Origin: Pantoea sp. 18069 | GTDB lineage: Bacteria > Pseudomonadota > Gammaproteobacteria > Burkholderiales > Burkholderiaceae_C | NCBI RefSeq assembly: GCF_902706035.1 | Contig: NZ_CACSJA010000040.1 | Coordinates: forward strand, 1-44,656 | DNA length: 44,656 bases | Reading direction: 5' to 3' | In this document: positions 24,852 through 35,300 of the stretch, piece by piece | Position numbering within the stretch: position 1 is the first letter of the stretch | How the letters are laid out: every line of letters begins with the position of its first letter | The notes under the pieces: generated by a model | What the model was told of the DNA's origin: nothing | Database searches by the model: none | What the model saw: the letters and a program-made list of their open reading frames with translations, nothing else | Position numbers and translations under genes: made by a program

Positions 24852-27080
24852 CTATTTCACCCCTGCCCCCCGCACCTCGAACGCCACGGTATCAAGCACC
24901 GCCCCCTTGGCATCGCGCAGCTCCATCCTGTGCCGCCCCGGCCAGGGCAGCCAGGCCCAGTGCGCACCGCGCGCGACTTCCTTGCCGTCCAGCCACCAGC
25001 GCAGCGCGCGCGCGTCACCGGCCGCAAGCCGCGCCGCGAACTGCAGGCGCTGGCGATCGGGTGGAATATCGGGGTCGAGCGCGACGATGGTGCCGGGCGC
25101 GGGGCGCAGGATACGCCCCTGCAGCGACGCCGCCGCGGGGGATGGACCGGCCTGCTCGAGCGCAAACAGCGGCTGCTGCGTGCCCGGCAGAAACCATTCG
25201 CTGCGCGCCGCGGCCAGCGGCTCACCCGTCGCCGGGTCGGGGCCGTAGCGCACGGCGGTGCGCAGCAGCGCGGGACGCGCGGCCGTGGCCGCGGGCGGCT
25301 GCGGCGCGCGGCTGGGGCGCTGCGCGTGCAACTGGGCCATCAGCTCGGCCCAGATCGGCGCGGCGCCGCTGCTGCCGCTGACGCCATGCATGGCTTCGCC
25401 GCCCGCATTGCCGACCCAGACGCCGACGGTGTAATGCTGCGACCAGCCCACGGCCCAGTTGTCGCGCATGTCCTTGCTGGTGCCGGTCTTGACGGCCGTC
25501 CAGAAGCGCGTGGCAAGCACGCTGTCGGTGCCGAACGTGGGGGCCCGCGCGTTGCCGTCGGCCAGGATGTCGCCGACGATGAACGCCGCGCGCGCATCGA
25601 GCGCGGGCGCGCACGTGGGCGCCGGCGCCGCTTGCTTGGTGTTCTGCAGCTGCGCCGCGGCCACGGGCCGCCAGCAGCCGCCATTGGCCAGCGCGCGGTA
25701 GGCGTTGGTCAACTGCAGCAGCGGCACTTCGGCGCTGCCCAGCGCGAGGCTGTAGCCGTAGTAGCTGCCGCTTTCGCGCAGCGGCATGCCCAGAGTGCCC
25801 AGCTGGGCGAAGAACGCATCGGGCGAGACCATGGCCAGCGTGCGCACCGCGGGCACGTTGAGCGACGCCGCCAGTGCAGTGCGCACCGACACCCAGCCCT
25901 TGAAGCGCCGGTCGTAGTTCTGCGGGATGTAGAGGCCTGCGGCCGTGGGAAGGTGGGCCGACGAATCGTCGATCAGCGACGCCGCCGTGAGCCGCCGTTC
26001 GGCCAGCGCCTGCGCATAGAGAAACGGCTTGAGCGTGGAGCCGGGCTGGCGCAGCGCGAGCACGCCGTCGACTTCGCTCGCCTGGCTCAGCGCGCCCGAC
26101 GAGCCGACCCAGGCCAGCACTTCGCCCGTGGCGTTGTCGAGCACCAGCACCGCACCGTCCTCGACATTGCGGCCCTGGAGTTCACGCAGGTGCTGCTGCA
26201 GGCTGCGCATCGCCTGGCGCTGCAGCGGGGCGCTGAGCGTGCTGCGCACGCGCGCGGGCAGCTCCTGGCCCGCAGCAGGCTGCTCGGCCAGCACACGCCG
26301 CGCGAAATGCGGCGCCACGCCTTCGGCCGCGGGCCAGCGACGCTGCTGCAGGCTGCTCTCGGTGTAGAGCTGCAAGGCCTCGCAGTCGACGGCCTGCTTT
26401 TGCAGCTTTTCGAGCAGGGCGCAGGCGCGCTGCGCGACGCGCTGCGGCGCGGCATTGGGCGCGCGCACCAGCACCGCGGCAACCGCGGCTTCGCGCGCGT
26501 CCAGGCCATGGGCGGCCTTGCCGAACAGCGTGCGCGCCAGCGCGTCTATGCCCACCAGTTCGCCGCGAAACGGCACCAGGTTCAGATAGGCCTCGAGGAT
26601 CTGGTCCTTGCGCCAGCGGCGGTCCAGCACCTGCGCGGCCACGGTCTGGCCGAGCTTTTGCACCAGCGTGCGCCCGCCCGGGCCGCGCCGCCAGTCGCCA
26701 TCGACCAGGCCCGCGAGCTGCATGCTGATGGTGCTCGCGCCGCGCGTGCGCTGGTGCCACAGCCGCCCCCAGGCGGCGGCCGAGACCGCCGACCAGTCGA
26801 CGCCGCTGTGTTCGTAGAAACGCTGGTCCTCGCCGAGCACCAGCGCGTTGCGCAATGCCGGCGAAATGTCCTGCAGCGCGACCCATTCGCCGCGGCGCAC
26901 GCTGGCATCGGTGCGCAGCCGCTGCAGCACTTCGCCTTCGCGCGACAGCACCAGGGTTTCGGACGCGCGGTGCGCGCCGCGCACTTCATCGTAGCTGGGA
27001 ACGGCCCAGGCAGCGGTGCTGGCTGCGCAGGCCAGGCACCACAGCGCAGCGGCGCGCCAATGGCTCGACACATGCGCCAT
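24852..27080 (-). CDS. pbpC: Penicillin-binding protein 1C
   Basis: A bifunctional peptidoglycan synthase of 742 residues. A signal anchor (8-27) precedes the GT51 glycosyltransferase domain, with catalytic Glu84 in LGEDQRFYEHSG and RGASTISMQL. The transpeptidase domain has S347-T-L-K350, S405-L-N and K530-TGTS. The last 100 residues form the PBP1C-specific C-terminal domain (GRILRPAPGTIVALDPDIP). Length and domains match PbpC. It starts four bases after the stop of an endonuclease/phosphatase-family gene. Its usual partner yfhM is present 5.2 kb away on the same strand. Confidence 0.95.
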   Translation of the reverse strand: MAHVSSHWRAAALWCLACAASTAAWAVPSYDEVRGAHRASETLVLSREGEVLQRLRTDASVRRGEWVALQDISPALRNALVLGEDQRFYEHSGVDWSAVSAAAWGRLWHQRTRGASTISMQLAGLVDGDWRRGPGGRTLVQKLGQTVAAQVLDRRWRKDQILEAYLNLVPFRGELVGIDALARTLFGKAAHGLDAREAAVAAVLVRAPNAAPQRVAQRACALLEKLQKQAVDCEALQLYTESSLQQRRWPAAEGVAPHFARRVLAEQPAAGQELPARVRSTLSAPLQRQAMRSLQQHLRELQGRNVEDGAVLVLDNATGEVLAWVGSSGALSQASEVDGVLALRQPGSTLKPFLYAQALAERRLTAASLIDDSSAHLPTAAGLYIPQNYDRRFKGWVSVRTALAASLNVPAVRTLAMVSPDAFFAQLGTLGMPLRESGSYYGYSLALGSAEVPLLQLTNAYRALANGGCWRPVAAAQLQNTKQAAPAPTCAPALDARAAFIVGDILADGNARAPTFGTDSVLATRFWTAVKTGTSKDMRDNWAVGWSQHYTVGVWVGNAGGEAMHGVSGSSGAAPIWAELMAQLHAQRPSRAPQPPAATAARPALLRTAVRYGPDPATGEPLAAARSEWFLPGTQQPLFALEQAGPSPAAASLQGRILRPAPGTIVALDPDIPPDRQRLQFAARLAAGDARALRWWLDGKEVARGAHWAWLPWPGRHRMELRDAKGAVLDTVAFEVRGAGVK

Positions 27081-27084
27081 GGCG

Positions 27085-27948
27085 TCAGCCCAGGGTCAGC
27101 ACGACCGGCTGGTGGTCCGACGCCTGGGTCTGTGCATCGGTCTGCCAGTCGCGCACGCGCGACTGCAGGCTGTCGCTGACCAGCATGAAGTCGCAGGCCA
27201 CGGGCTCGGGGCCATAGCGCCGGTCGAACAGCTTGAACGTCGCCGGCTGGGGCTGGTCAGGGTGCAGCAGGCGCCAGCTGTCATGCCACTGGCCGGGCTG
27301 CAGCGCGCCCTCCTCGCCCGTCGCCCAGCGCGCGGTCAGCGCCGCGTATTCGGGCTCGTGCGGCTCGAGGTTGAAGTCGCCGCAGAGCACCGCCTGGTGG
27401 GTGCGCACCTTGGTCTGGAACGGCGAGCCGTCGCGGCTTTCCTGCGGCGGCGCATCGGCGAGATTGCAGGCCGCGAGGTGCAGGCTGCGCAGCGCCAGCG
27501 CCTGGGCCATGCGCTGGCGCTTGGAGTAGTACTCGAGGTGCGTCGTCATCACGCGCACCGCGCCCAGGCGCGCGTCCATCACCGTGACCACGCTGCACAT
27601 GCGGGGCATGCTGCGCACACCCGCGTCGGCCGGGTACGGCAGCGGGTAATGCTGGACCTGCAGCGCCGGCAGGCGGGTCGCGATCAGATTGCCGAAGCGC
27701 TGGCGGCCCGTGGTCGTGAACTCATCGACGGCCGCGCCGAAAAACAGCTGCCAGCCCGGCAGCAGCTTCTGCAACTGCGCGAGCTGGTCGCCGGGACAGC
27801 CTTGCAGGCCCGGGTAGTTGACGGCGATTTCCTGCAGGCACAGCACATCGGCATCGGCGAGAGAACGCGCGCGCTCGAGGATGCGTTGCGGGCTGACCAG
27901 GCCGTCGAGGCCACAGCACCATTGGGTGTTCCAGCTGAGGATCTTCAT
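27085..27948 (-). CDS. Endonuclease/exonuclease/phosphatase family protein
   Basis: A 287-residue member of the EEP fold (DNase I, sphingomyelinase and exonuclease III relatives). Metal and catalytic motifs are LSWNTQW (residues 4-10), LCLQEIAVNYPG, CGDFNLEPHEPEY and the final SDHQPVVLTL with the catalytic Asp-His. There is no signal peptide, so it acts in the cytoplasm. The ATG at 27948 (MKILSWNTQ) is preferred to the one at 27975. It lies 70 bases after a ugpE-like gene and 4 bases before pbpC. Substrate cannot be told: DNA, a phosphodiester or a phospholipid are all possible. Confidence 0.88.
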   Translation of the reverse strand: MKILSWNTQWCCGLDGLVSPQRILERARSLADADVLCLQEIAVNYPGLQGCPGDQLAQLQKLLPGWQLFFGAAVDEFTTTGRQRFGNLIATRLPALQVQHYPLPYPADAGVRSMPRMCSVVTVMDARLGAVRVMTTHLEYYSKRQRMAQALALRSLHLAACNLADAPPQESRDGSPFQTKVRTHQAVLCGDFNLEPHEPEYAALTARWATGEEGALQPGQWHDSWRLLHPDQPQPATFKLFDRRYGPEPVACDFMLVSDSLQSRVRDWQTDAQTQASDHQPVVLTLG

Positions 27949-28018
27949 GCATCCATTACACCCCAAGGCGCGCACCGTCCAAGCCAGCGAATGCCGTCTG
28001 GGCTTCCCGGCACAGGCG

Positions 28019-28876
28019 CTATTTGATGCCCGCGCGCATGAAGCTCTGCACGAACTGGCGCTGGAACAGCAGGAAGGCGACCAGCAGCGGCGCCGACGTC
28101 ATCAGCGTCGCGGCGGTGATCGTCGACCATTCGACGCCCTGCTCGACCGAGGAAAACACCTGCAGCCCCACCGTGAGCGGGCGCGATTCAACGCTGTTGG
28201 TGATGATCAGCGGCCAGAGAAAATTGTTCCAGTGAAAGCTCACAGAGACCAGAGCGAACGCGGTGTAGACCGGTTTGGCCAGCGGCACATAGACACGCCA
28301 CAGCGTCTGCAGCGCGCTTGCGCCTTCGACGCGCGCGGCTTCGTCCAGCTCCCTGGGAATGCCCATGAAGGTCTGGCGCAGCAGGAAGATCGCGAACGCC
28401 GAGGCAAAGTACGGCAGGCCGATCGCCAGCAGGCTGTCGACCAGGCCCAGCCTGGCCATGGTCTGGTAGTTCTCCACCAGCAGGATGTCGGGCATGATCA
28501 TCAGCTGCACCAGCACCAGCGCGAACGCCACGTTCTTGCCGCGGAACTCGTAGCGCGCGAACGCGTAGGCGGCCAGCGTGCTGAGCACCAGCTGCGCCGC
28601 CAGGATCATGGCCACGAGCAGCGTGGTGTTGAGGAAATAGCGCGCGAACGGCGCGGCCTGCCAGGCATGGCGGAAGTTCTCCAGCGTCCAGGGCGCGGCC
28701 AGATCGAAGCGCGTCGAGAACTCGGCCGGGTGGAAGGCCGTCCAGACCGCGTAGACCAGCGGCAGTATCCACAGCAGCGCCAGCAGCCAGGCCGCGACCG
28801 TGTCCAGCCACGACACCGTGTACAGCGCCGGGCCCTGGCGCGGCATATCCCTGGCGCCCATGTTCTTTGCGCTCAT
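28019..28876 (-). CDS. ugpE: ABC transporter permease, UgpE-like
   Basis: A 285-residue inner-membrane permease of the MalG/UgpE type, with six predicted helices and the cytoplasmic EAA loop (ELDEAARVEGASALQTLWRVYVPLAKP). The start is ATG at 28876, overlapping the ugpA stop by four bases; a longer open frame reaching 29533 is a shadow of ugpA and was rejected. It pairs with the permease, binding protein and ATPase upstream. The C-terminus QRQFVQSFMRAGIK is typical of UgpE. Confidence 0.9.
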   Translation of the reverse strand: MSAKNMGARDMPRQGPALYTVSWLDTVAAWLLALLWILPLVYAVWTAFHPAEFSTRFDLAAPWTLENFRHAWQAAPFARYFLNTTLLVAMILAAQLVLSTLAAYAFARYEFRGKNVAFALVLVQLMIMPDILLVENYQTMARLGLVDSLLAIGLPYFASAFAIFLLRQTFMGIPRELDEAARVEGASALQTLWRVYVPLAKPVYTAFALVSVSFHWNNFLWPLIITNSVESRPLTVGLQVFSSVEQGVEWSTITAATLMTSAPLLVAFLLFQRQFVQSFMRAGIK

Positions 28877-29793
28877 TTGTAGTGCACCCGCTTGTCCAAC
28901 ACGAAAAACTGCAGCAGCGCGACGCTCGCCAGCACCACCACCAGCACCACGGTGATCGCGGCCGCATAGCCCGCATCCCAGAACTTGAAGCCGACTTCGT
29001 AGAGGTGGTAGAGCAGCAGGCTGGTCGCGTTGTCGGGGCCGCCGCGCGTCAGGATGAACACATGGTCGACCAGCCGGAACGCATTCACCACGGCGTTGAC
29101 CAGCACGAACAGCGTGGTCGGCATCAACAGCGGCCACTGCACGCGCCGAAAGTAATACCAGCGCGACGCGCCCTCGATCGCCGCCGCTTCCTTGAGACTC
29201 GGGTTGAGCGTCTGCAGTGCCGCAAGATAGAAGATCATGAAGAAGCCGGCCTCTTTCCAGATCGCGACCAGCGTGATGCAGGCCAGCGCCGTGGACGGGT
29301 CGCCCAGCCAGTTGTGCGACGGCAGGCCGAAAGCGCCGGTGATCTGCTCGAGCAGGCCGTACTGCGGCGTGTAGAAGAACAGCCAGATATTGGCCACGGC
29401 AATCATCGGCAGCACCGTGGGCGTGAAATACGCCATGCGCAGGAACGCGCGGCCGTGCATGCGCTCGTTGACCCACAGCGCCATCGCCAGCGCCAGGCCT
29501 ATCGACAGCGGAATGGTCGCGCCCGCGAACCACAGGTTGTTGCGCACCGCCTGCCAGAACACCGGGTCATCGACCATCACCTGGTAGTTTTCCAGCCCCA
29601 CCCACTGGCCGGGCCGGCTGGCGCGCGGCGTCGAGAAGAAGCTGTCGACCAGCGTGGCCAGCGCCGGCCAGTGCGTGAACGACACCAGCAGCGCCAGGGC
29701 CGGCAGCAGCAACAGCCAGGCATGCAGCGCATGCTGGCTGACTGCGGCGCGCGGCGCGGCGGCGCCCCGCGCTATGTTCGTGCCCGCAGCCAT
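28873..29793 (-). CDS. ugpA: ABC transporter permease, UgpA-like
   Basis: A 306-residue MalF-type permease. It has a short cytoplasmic N-terminus, six hydrophobic helices (first at about 24-46), YFTPTVLPMIAVANIW and the EAA loop (LKEAAAIEGASRWYYFRRVQWPLL, about residues 198-221). It starts four bases after the binding-protein stop and overlaps ugpE by four bases. The order binding protein-ugpA-ugpE fits the ugpBAE operon for sn-glycerol-3-phosphate uptake. Confidence 0.9.
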   Translation of the reverse strand: MAAGTNIARGAAAPRAAVSQHALHAWLLLLPALALLVSFTHWPALATLVDSFFSTPRASRPGQWVGLENYQVMVDDPVFWQAVRNNLWFAGATIPLSIGLALAMALWVNERMHGRAFLRMAYFTPTVLPMIAVANIWLFFYTPQYGLLEQITGAFGLPSHNWLGDPSTALACITLVAIWKEAGFFMIFYLAALQTLNPSLKEAAAIEGASRWYYFRRVQWPLLMPTTLFVLVNAVVNAFRLVDHVFILTRGGPDNATSLLLYHLYEVGFKFWDAGYAAAITVVLVVVLASVALLQFFVLDKRVHYK

Positions 29794-29797
29794 GGTC

Positions 29798-31084
29798 TTA
29801 CTGGTAGCTGCGCAGCAGGCGATCGGCTTCGCGCTGGGCGTCCTTCAAGGACTGGGCCGAAGTCTTGCTGCCGTTGAGCGCGGCCTGCACGGCGTCGTTG
29901 AGCAGCTTGGTCACGCGCTGGTTGTCGTGCGTGGAGAACTCGGCGACCGAGACCGGCAGCTGGTCACGCGCGACCAGGGCCGGCGGGAAATCCTGGCCGT
30001 ATTTCTTGAGCACCGGCGTCTCGTAGGCCGCGGGCGACACGGCGACATAGCCGGTGTCCATGCTCCACTGCGCCGCGCGCTCGGGCTGGGTCACCCATTT
30101 GATGAACTCGAACGCGGCCTGCTGCTGCGCCGGCGTCGACTTCTTGAAGATGTAGAAATTGCCGCCGCCCGTGGGCGAGCCCTTGCGCACATTGCCCGCG
30201 ATCTGGCCCACGCCGAAGTCGAACTTGGCATTGGCCTTGAGGTTGGTCAGGTTGCCGGTGGTGGTGACGATGATCGCCGCCTTCTGCTCTATGAAATCCT
30301 TGGGCGTCGTGCCCCATTCGACCACGCCGCTGGGGTGCACGCCCGTGCGGGCCAGGTTGACCCAGTAGTCGAGCGCCTCGACCACCTTGGGGTCGTCGAA
30401 CGTGACCTTGGTGCCGGCCTCGTTGGCCAGCAGCACGCCATTGGGCGTGGTCAGCGTCTGCAGCATCCAGTAGGCAAAACCCGTCGACGGAATCTGTATG
30501 CCGTACTGCGTGACCTTGCCGCTGGCGTCCTTGCGCGTGAGCTTTTGCGCGGCCTCGCTCAGCTCCTTCCAGCTCTGGGGCGCGCGGTTGGGGTCCAGCC
30601 CGGCCTGCTTGAACAAATCCTTGTTGTAGTACATCACCACGGTGGAGCGCTGGAACGGCACGCCCCAGGTCTTGCCGCCGGTCTGGCTGTTGGCCATGAA
30701 GGCGGGGTAGAAGCCCTTGAGCCAGGCCTGGTCGGCATCAGTCTTCACGAACTGGTCGATAGGCGCAATCGCGTCTTCGTCGATCAGCGTGAACATGTCG
30801 GTCGACAGCAGCACCGACGTTGCGGGCGGCTTGCCCGACTTGTGGGCCGTGAGCGCCTTGACGATGGTTTCCTGGTAGGTGCCCGCATAGATAGGCGTGA
30901 CCTTGATATTGGGGTTCTGCTTCATGAAATCGGCCGCAAAACCATCGATGGTCTTGGCAATGGCTCCGCCCACGGCCACGGGGTAGTAGAACGGCACTTC
31001 CACCGGCGCCTGGGCATGGGCCAGGCCCAGCGAGCCCGCGGCAGCGGCCAGGGCCAGGGTCTGGATGAAGGTCTTGCGATGCAT
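29798..31084 (-). CDS. ugpB: Extracellular solute-binding protein, UgpB-like
   Basis: A 428-residue periplasmic protein with a signal peptide (1-24, cleaved near AHA-QAP). The mature part begins EVPFYYPVAVGG, and contains DMFTLIDEDAIAPIDQF, GVPFQRSTVVMYYNKDLF and GGGNFYIFKK, the pattern of UgpB (E. coli: WHSM, FNSSTPVLYYNKDAF, GGASLW). The ATG at 31084 has AGGAGT four bases before it. I call it glycerol-3-phosphate binding by similarity and operon, although the first motif (YYPV instead of WHSM) differs, so another organophosphate or sugar remains possible. Confidence 0.82.
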   Translation of the reverse strand: MHRKTFIQTLALAAAAGSLGLAHAQAPVEVPFYYPVAVGGAIAKTIDGFAADFMKQNPNIKVTPIYAGTYQETIVKALTAHKSGKPPATSVLLSTDMFTLIDEDAIAPIDQFVKTDADQAWLKGFYPAFMANSQTGGKTWGVPFQRSTVVMYYNKDLFKQAGLDPNRAPQSWKELSEAAQKLTRKDASGKVTQYGIQIPSTGFAYWMLQTLTTPNGVLLANEAGTKVTFDDPKVVEALDYWVNLARTGVHPSGVVEWGTTPKDFIEQKAAIIVTTTGNLTNLKANAKFDFGVGQIAGNVRKGSPTGGGNFYIFKKSTPAQQQAAFEFIKWVTQPERAAQWSMDTGYVAVSPAAYETPVLKKYGQDFPPALVARDQLPVSVAEFSTHDNQRVTKLLNDAVQAALNGSKTSAQSLKDAQREADRLLRSYQ

Positions 31085-31155
31085 GGTGACTCCTGAAAAA
31101 AAGCGATGAACGACGGGGCGCTGCCGCGGCAAGGCCCGCAATCCGAAGAAAGAAC

Positions 31156-32196
31156 TCAAGCGCCGCGTGTGGCCAGGCGCAGGCCCTCGCTGCCGAAGAA
31201 ATGGGTGTCGGTGTCCTGCCAGGCCAGGCGCACGCGCGCGCCCGTGGGCACCTGCTGTGGGCCCGGCGCGCGCACCGTGAGCACTTCGCTGCCGATCTGG
31301 CAGCGCAGCACCAGATCGGCGCCCAGGTATTCCTGGCCGACAACCTGGGCGTCAAAACCGGGCTGCGTATCGGGGACGACCGTAATGGCTTCGGGGCGCA
31401 GGCCCATGCAGCGCGCGCTGCCGCCGCCCACGCCCACATCGCTGCCCGCGATCCGGCCATGCTCGAGCACGACCAGGTTCATCGCCGGCGTGCCGATGAA
31501 GCGCGCGGCAAAGCGGCTCGCGGGACGCGCATACATTTCGCGCGGTGTCGCGCACTGCTCGACACTGCCCTGGTGCAGCAGCACCACCTGGTCGGCCATG
31601 CTCATCGCTTCGGCCTGGTCATGGGTCACATAGACCACCGTCAGGCCCAGGCGCTGCTGCAGCTCGCGCAGTTCGCTGCGCATTTCCTGGCGCAGCTGGG
31701 CGTCGAGATTGGAAAGGGGTTCGTCCATCAGGCAGACCTTGGCCTGGGCCACGAGCGCGCGCCCCAGCGCCACGCGCTGCTGCTGGCCGCCCGAGAGTTG
31801 CGCGGGCCGTCGGTCAAGCAAGCCGGTCAGGCCCAGCAGCTCGGCGGCTTCGGCCAGGCGGCGCGCGGCTTCGGCCACAGGCACCTTGCGCACCGACAGG
31901 CCAAAGCCTATGTTCTGCGCCACCGTGAGATGGGGAAACAAGGCGTAGTTCTGGAACACCATGGCAATGCCGCGCTCGGCGGGTGGCAGGTGGCCGACTT
32001 CGCGGCCATCGATGCGCACGCTGCCCGCTGTCGCGGTTTCCAGCCCCGCGATGATGCGCAGCGTGGTCGACTTGCCACAGCCCGAGGGCCCGAGCAGTAC
32101 GCAGAAAGTTGCCGGTTCGATGCGCAATTGCAGCGCGCGCAGCGCCGTTGTTGCACCCCAGGACTTTGCGACACCATCGAGTTCGATCAAGGACAT
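31156..32196 (-). CDS. ugpC: ABC transporter ATP-binding protein, UgpC/MalK type
   Basis: A 346-residue ATPase. Walker A is GPSGCGKST, the Q-loop is VFQNYALFPH, the signature is LSGGQQQRVALGRAL, Walker B is VCLMDEPLSNLD, and the switch His is YVTHDQAEA. The C-terminal 110 residues form the TOBE/OB regulatory domain found in MalK and UgpC (MGLRPEAI). I chose ATG at 32196 (MSLIELDGV), the family N-terminus. It leads the minus-strand run ugpC-B-A-E, an order different from the E. coli ugpBAECQ operon. The 72-base gap to ugpB may hold a second ribosome-loading site. Confidence 0.93.
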   Translation of the reverse strand: MSLIELDGVAKSWGATTALRALQLRIEPATFCVLLGPSGCGKSTTLRIIAGLETATAGSVRIDGREVGHLPPAERGIAMVFQNYALFPHLTVAQNIGFGLSVRKVPVAEAARRLAEAAELLGLTGLLDRRPAQLSGGQQQRVALGRALVAQAKVCLMDEPLSNLDAQLRQEMRSELRELQQRLGLTVVYVTHDQAEAMSMADQVVLLHQGSVEQCATPREMYARPASRFAARFIGTPAMNLVVLEHGRIAGSDVGVGGGSARCMGLRPEAITVVPDTQPGFDAQVVGQEYLGADLVLRCQIGSEVLTVRAPGPQQVPTGARVRLAWQDTDTHFFGSEGLRLATRGA

Positions 32197-32326
32197 GAGT
32201 GCCAAGTCTAGGCAAGTCATGTGACGGATGGATGTCAATTTTCTAGGTGCTTGCCCTGAAGTCATGCATACCCCTCCCTGCACGCCACGGGGTATGTGAC
32301 ATGCAAGGAGAGCGTTCTGTGACGCC

Positions 32327-35300
32327 TCAGGGCGCGGGCACGACCTTCACCGGCGCGTTCGGCGCCTCGCCGAACATCTCGGGCGCATACAGCGCCTCGA
32401 CGCGCGTGGGCGGCAGCGCGAACTCGCCGACATTGCTCAGGCGCACGCGGTAGCGCACCTTGATGCTGCCGCGCGGCAACCACTCGTAGTAGCCGCGCCA
32501 CGACGAGAAGCTGCGCTCCTCGAACGCAGGCGCGCTGCCTTCGTCACCGCTGTCGGCCCCGCCCTGCCGGGCGATTTCCGAGTCGCGGCCCAGGCCGCTG
32601 CCCAGAATCGTCGCGCCCGCGGGAATCGGGTCGGTGATCGCAACCCAGCCCATGTCGGCCGTGGAGGTGACGTCGAGCGTCACGTCGAGCACATCGCCGC
32701 GCCGGTAGCTGCCTGCGGGCAGCTGCGAGGGCGTGACGCGCGTGACGGTCTTGCGCACGGTATAGCCGGCGCTGAAGGGCTGGCGCAGCGGCACGGCAGC
32801 AACCGATTGCAGGCTCAGCCAGGGCTTGCCCGCGCCTTCGTGGGTGACGGTGAGCGCGCCCGGTGCCCAGGGCAGGAACAGGGAGTTGGCGCCGGCTGCG
32901 GACGGTGTGGGCGCGCCCACGGGAGTCGCGCCCAGCGGAACGCCCGCCGCAGGAACGCCCGGCGTACCGCCGGGCGACCCCGCCATGCTGCGCCATTCCT
33001 TGACAACGCTCTGCGTGCCCAACTGGGCCAGCGTGCGCCCCGCGACCGGCGTGCTTTCGCGTTCGCGCGAGAAAGCCTGCAGCGCGAGCACGCCCCAGAG
33101 GTTGGCGGTGGTCGTGGTCCAGGCGCCGCCGCGCTGGCGCGCGATCAGGCCCTGGGCCAGGCGCGGCACGTCGTCCTGCCACTCGGGCAGCGCCAGCGCC
33201 GTGAGCAGCAGGCGCGCGGCATTGCTGTCGCCGCCCTGCATCTGCCACCACCAGTGGTCGTCCTTCTCGGTGCTGAACACCACCTGGCTGCCCTGGAAGG
33301 ACAGCCGGCTTTGCAGCAGTTGCTTCGCTTCCTGCAGCCGCTGCTCGCGCTGCGCGGCCTCGGGCAGGCGCTGCAGGATCTGCACCCAGTCGATCAGCGC
33401 GTGCGTAGGCCACTGCGCGGGCGCGACGCGTATGCTCTCGAGCATGCGCGCCGCGGCGCGGCCATGGCGCGACAGCGCTTCGATGGCCGCGAGCTTGCGC
33501 ATATCAAGCGCCAGCGCCTGGTCGCTGCGCGGATGGCTCAGCGGGCGTTCGAGCCGGCCTTCGACAAACGCGATCAGCGCGCTTTCCATCTGCATGCGCA
33601 GCGCTTCGGGCAGGGCCAGGCGCGGGTCCTGGCGCGCGGCCTCGTGGCTCGCGGCCAGCAGGTAGGCGGTCAGCGTATCGCTGCCGCGGTGCTCGGCACC
33701 GGCGCGCGGCGGGAAATATGAGGCCAGCCCGTTTTCATCGAGATAGCTGGGCATCTTGGCGATGACCTGCTGCCACTGCGCGGCATCATTCAGGCCCAGC
33801 GCGCGGCTGCTGATCTGCTCCAGGCAGGTGTAGGCATAGCGCAGCCACCAGTCGCGCACGCCGGGCAGGCCGTCGGCCAGCTTGGGCGCGAGCGCCAGGC
33901 GCAAGCCGCCGCGCCCGGGCAAGGCATCCGCCGGCGGCGAGACCGGCAGTTGCCATTGGCCGTCGATCTGCACCAGCGTGCCCTGCTGCACCGTCAGCGG
34001 CACGGCCGCCTCTATGCGCTGGCGCGTTCGAATCGCGTCGCGCGCGGGCGGCGCGCCCGGCGTCACATCCTCGGCGTCGACTTCCCAGTCCAGGCCCGCA
34101 GCCAGGTTCTCCAGCGCGCTGCCGCCCGCGGCATTGACCGGCACCGTGACTTCCCAGGCAACTTCCTGCGATGCACCCGCAGCCAGCGTGATGCGCTGCG
34201 CGGCCAAGGTCAGCGGCGCGGCACGCGGCTGCACCTGCACCTGCATGGCGCGCCCGGTGGTGTTGCGCAGCGTGATCTGCGCGCGAAAGCGGTCGCCCTC
34301 GCGCACCAGCGGCGGCAGGCCGCTGATGATCTGCAGGTCCTGGGTGCTGCGTATCCTGGTGCGCCCGGTACCGAACAGCTGCGTCCCCGCATCGGCGACG
34401 GAGACGATCTCGAACGTGGTCAGCGAATCATTGAGCGGCACCTCGACGCGCGCCTGGCCCTTGGCGTCCAGCACCACGGTGGGTTGCCACAGCAGCACGC
34501 TGTCGAACAGTTCGCGCCGCGGGCTGCGCCCGCCGCCACCGCCCGCGGGCACGGCCTTGCGCCCGTAGTGGCGCCGGCCTATGACTTCCATCTGCGCGGT
34601 CGCGGTCTGCACGCCCCAGGCGCGGCGCGGCAGCATGGCGTCAAGCAGCTCCCAGCTGCCGTTGGGCATGAGTTCGAGCAGCGCCTGGTCCACGGCCGCG
34701 AGCGCGACTTCGGCGCCGGCCGCGGGCTGGCCATTGGGCAGCCTGGCCGTGATGGTGACCTGGGCCTTGCCGCGCACCGGATAGGTTTCGCGGTCGGCGC
34801 TGACCTGCACCGCGATGCGGTGCGCGGCGGCGTCGACCTTGAGTTCGGCCATGCCCAGGCGGAACGCGGGCCGGCTCAGGTCGACCAGCGCCGTCGGCGC
34901 CGCATATTCGCGGCCCTCGTGCCGGAACGCATTCCACCAGGCACGCGGCGCCTGGTAGCCCCAGGTGAAGAAGCTGTACCAGGGCACTTCGCGCAGGCGC
35001 CCGCGCAGCGCCAGCACGCTCACATAGACGTTGGGCCCCCAGCCCTCCTCGATCTTCAGCTCCACCGTCGGATTCTCGCCTTCGAGCTGCACCACGCGCG
35101 TGCTCAGAATGCCTTCGCGCTCCACGGCCACCAGCGCGGTCGCATGGCGAAACGGCATGCGCACCTGCAGGCGCGCGGTCTCGCCGGGCGCGTAGCTGCG
35201 CTGCTCGGGCAGCAGCTCCATGCGGTCATGGTCCTCGCCGCCAAACCACAGCTCGCCCTGGCCCGTGACCCAGACCGAGGTCGCGGCCTGGACTTCATGG

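Noticed and set aside
28877..29533. An N-terminal extension of the UgpE-like permease to 504 residues
   Set aside because: The added part has Arg/Gly/Ala-rich composition and lies out of frame over ugpA; the ATG at 28876 with an ATGA overlap is the natural start.
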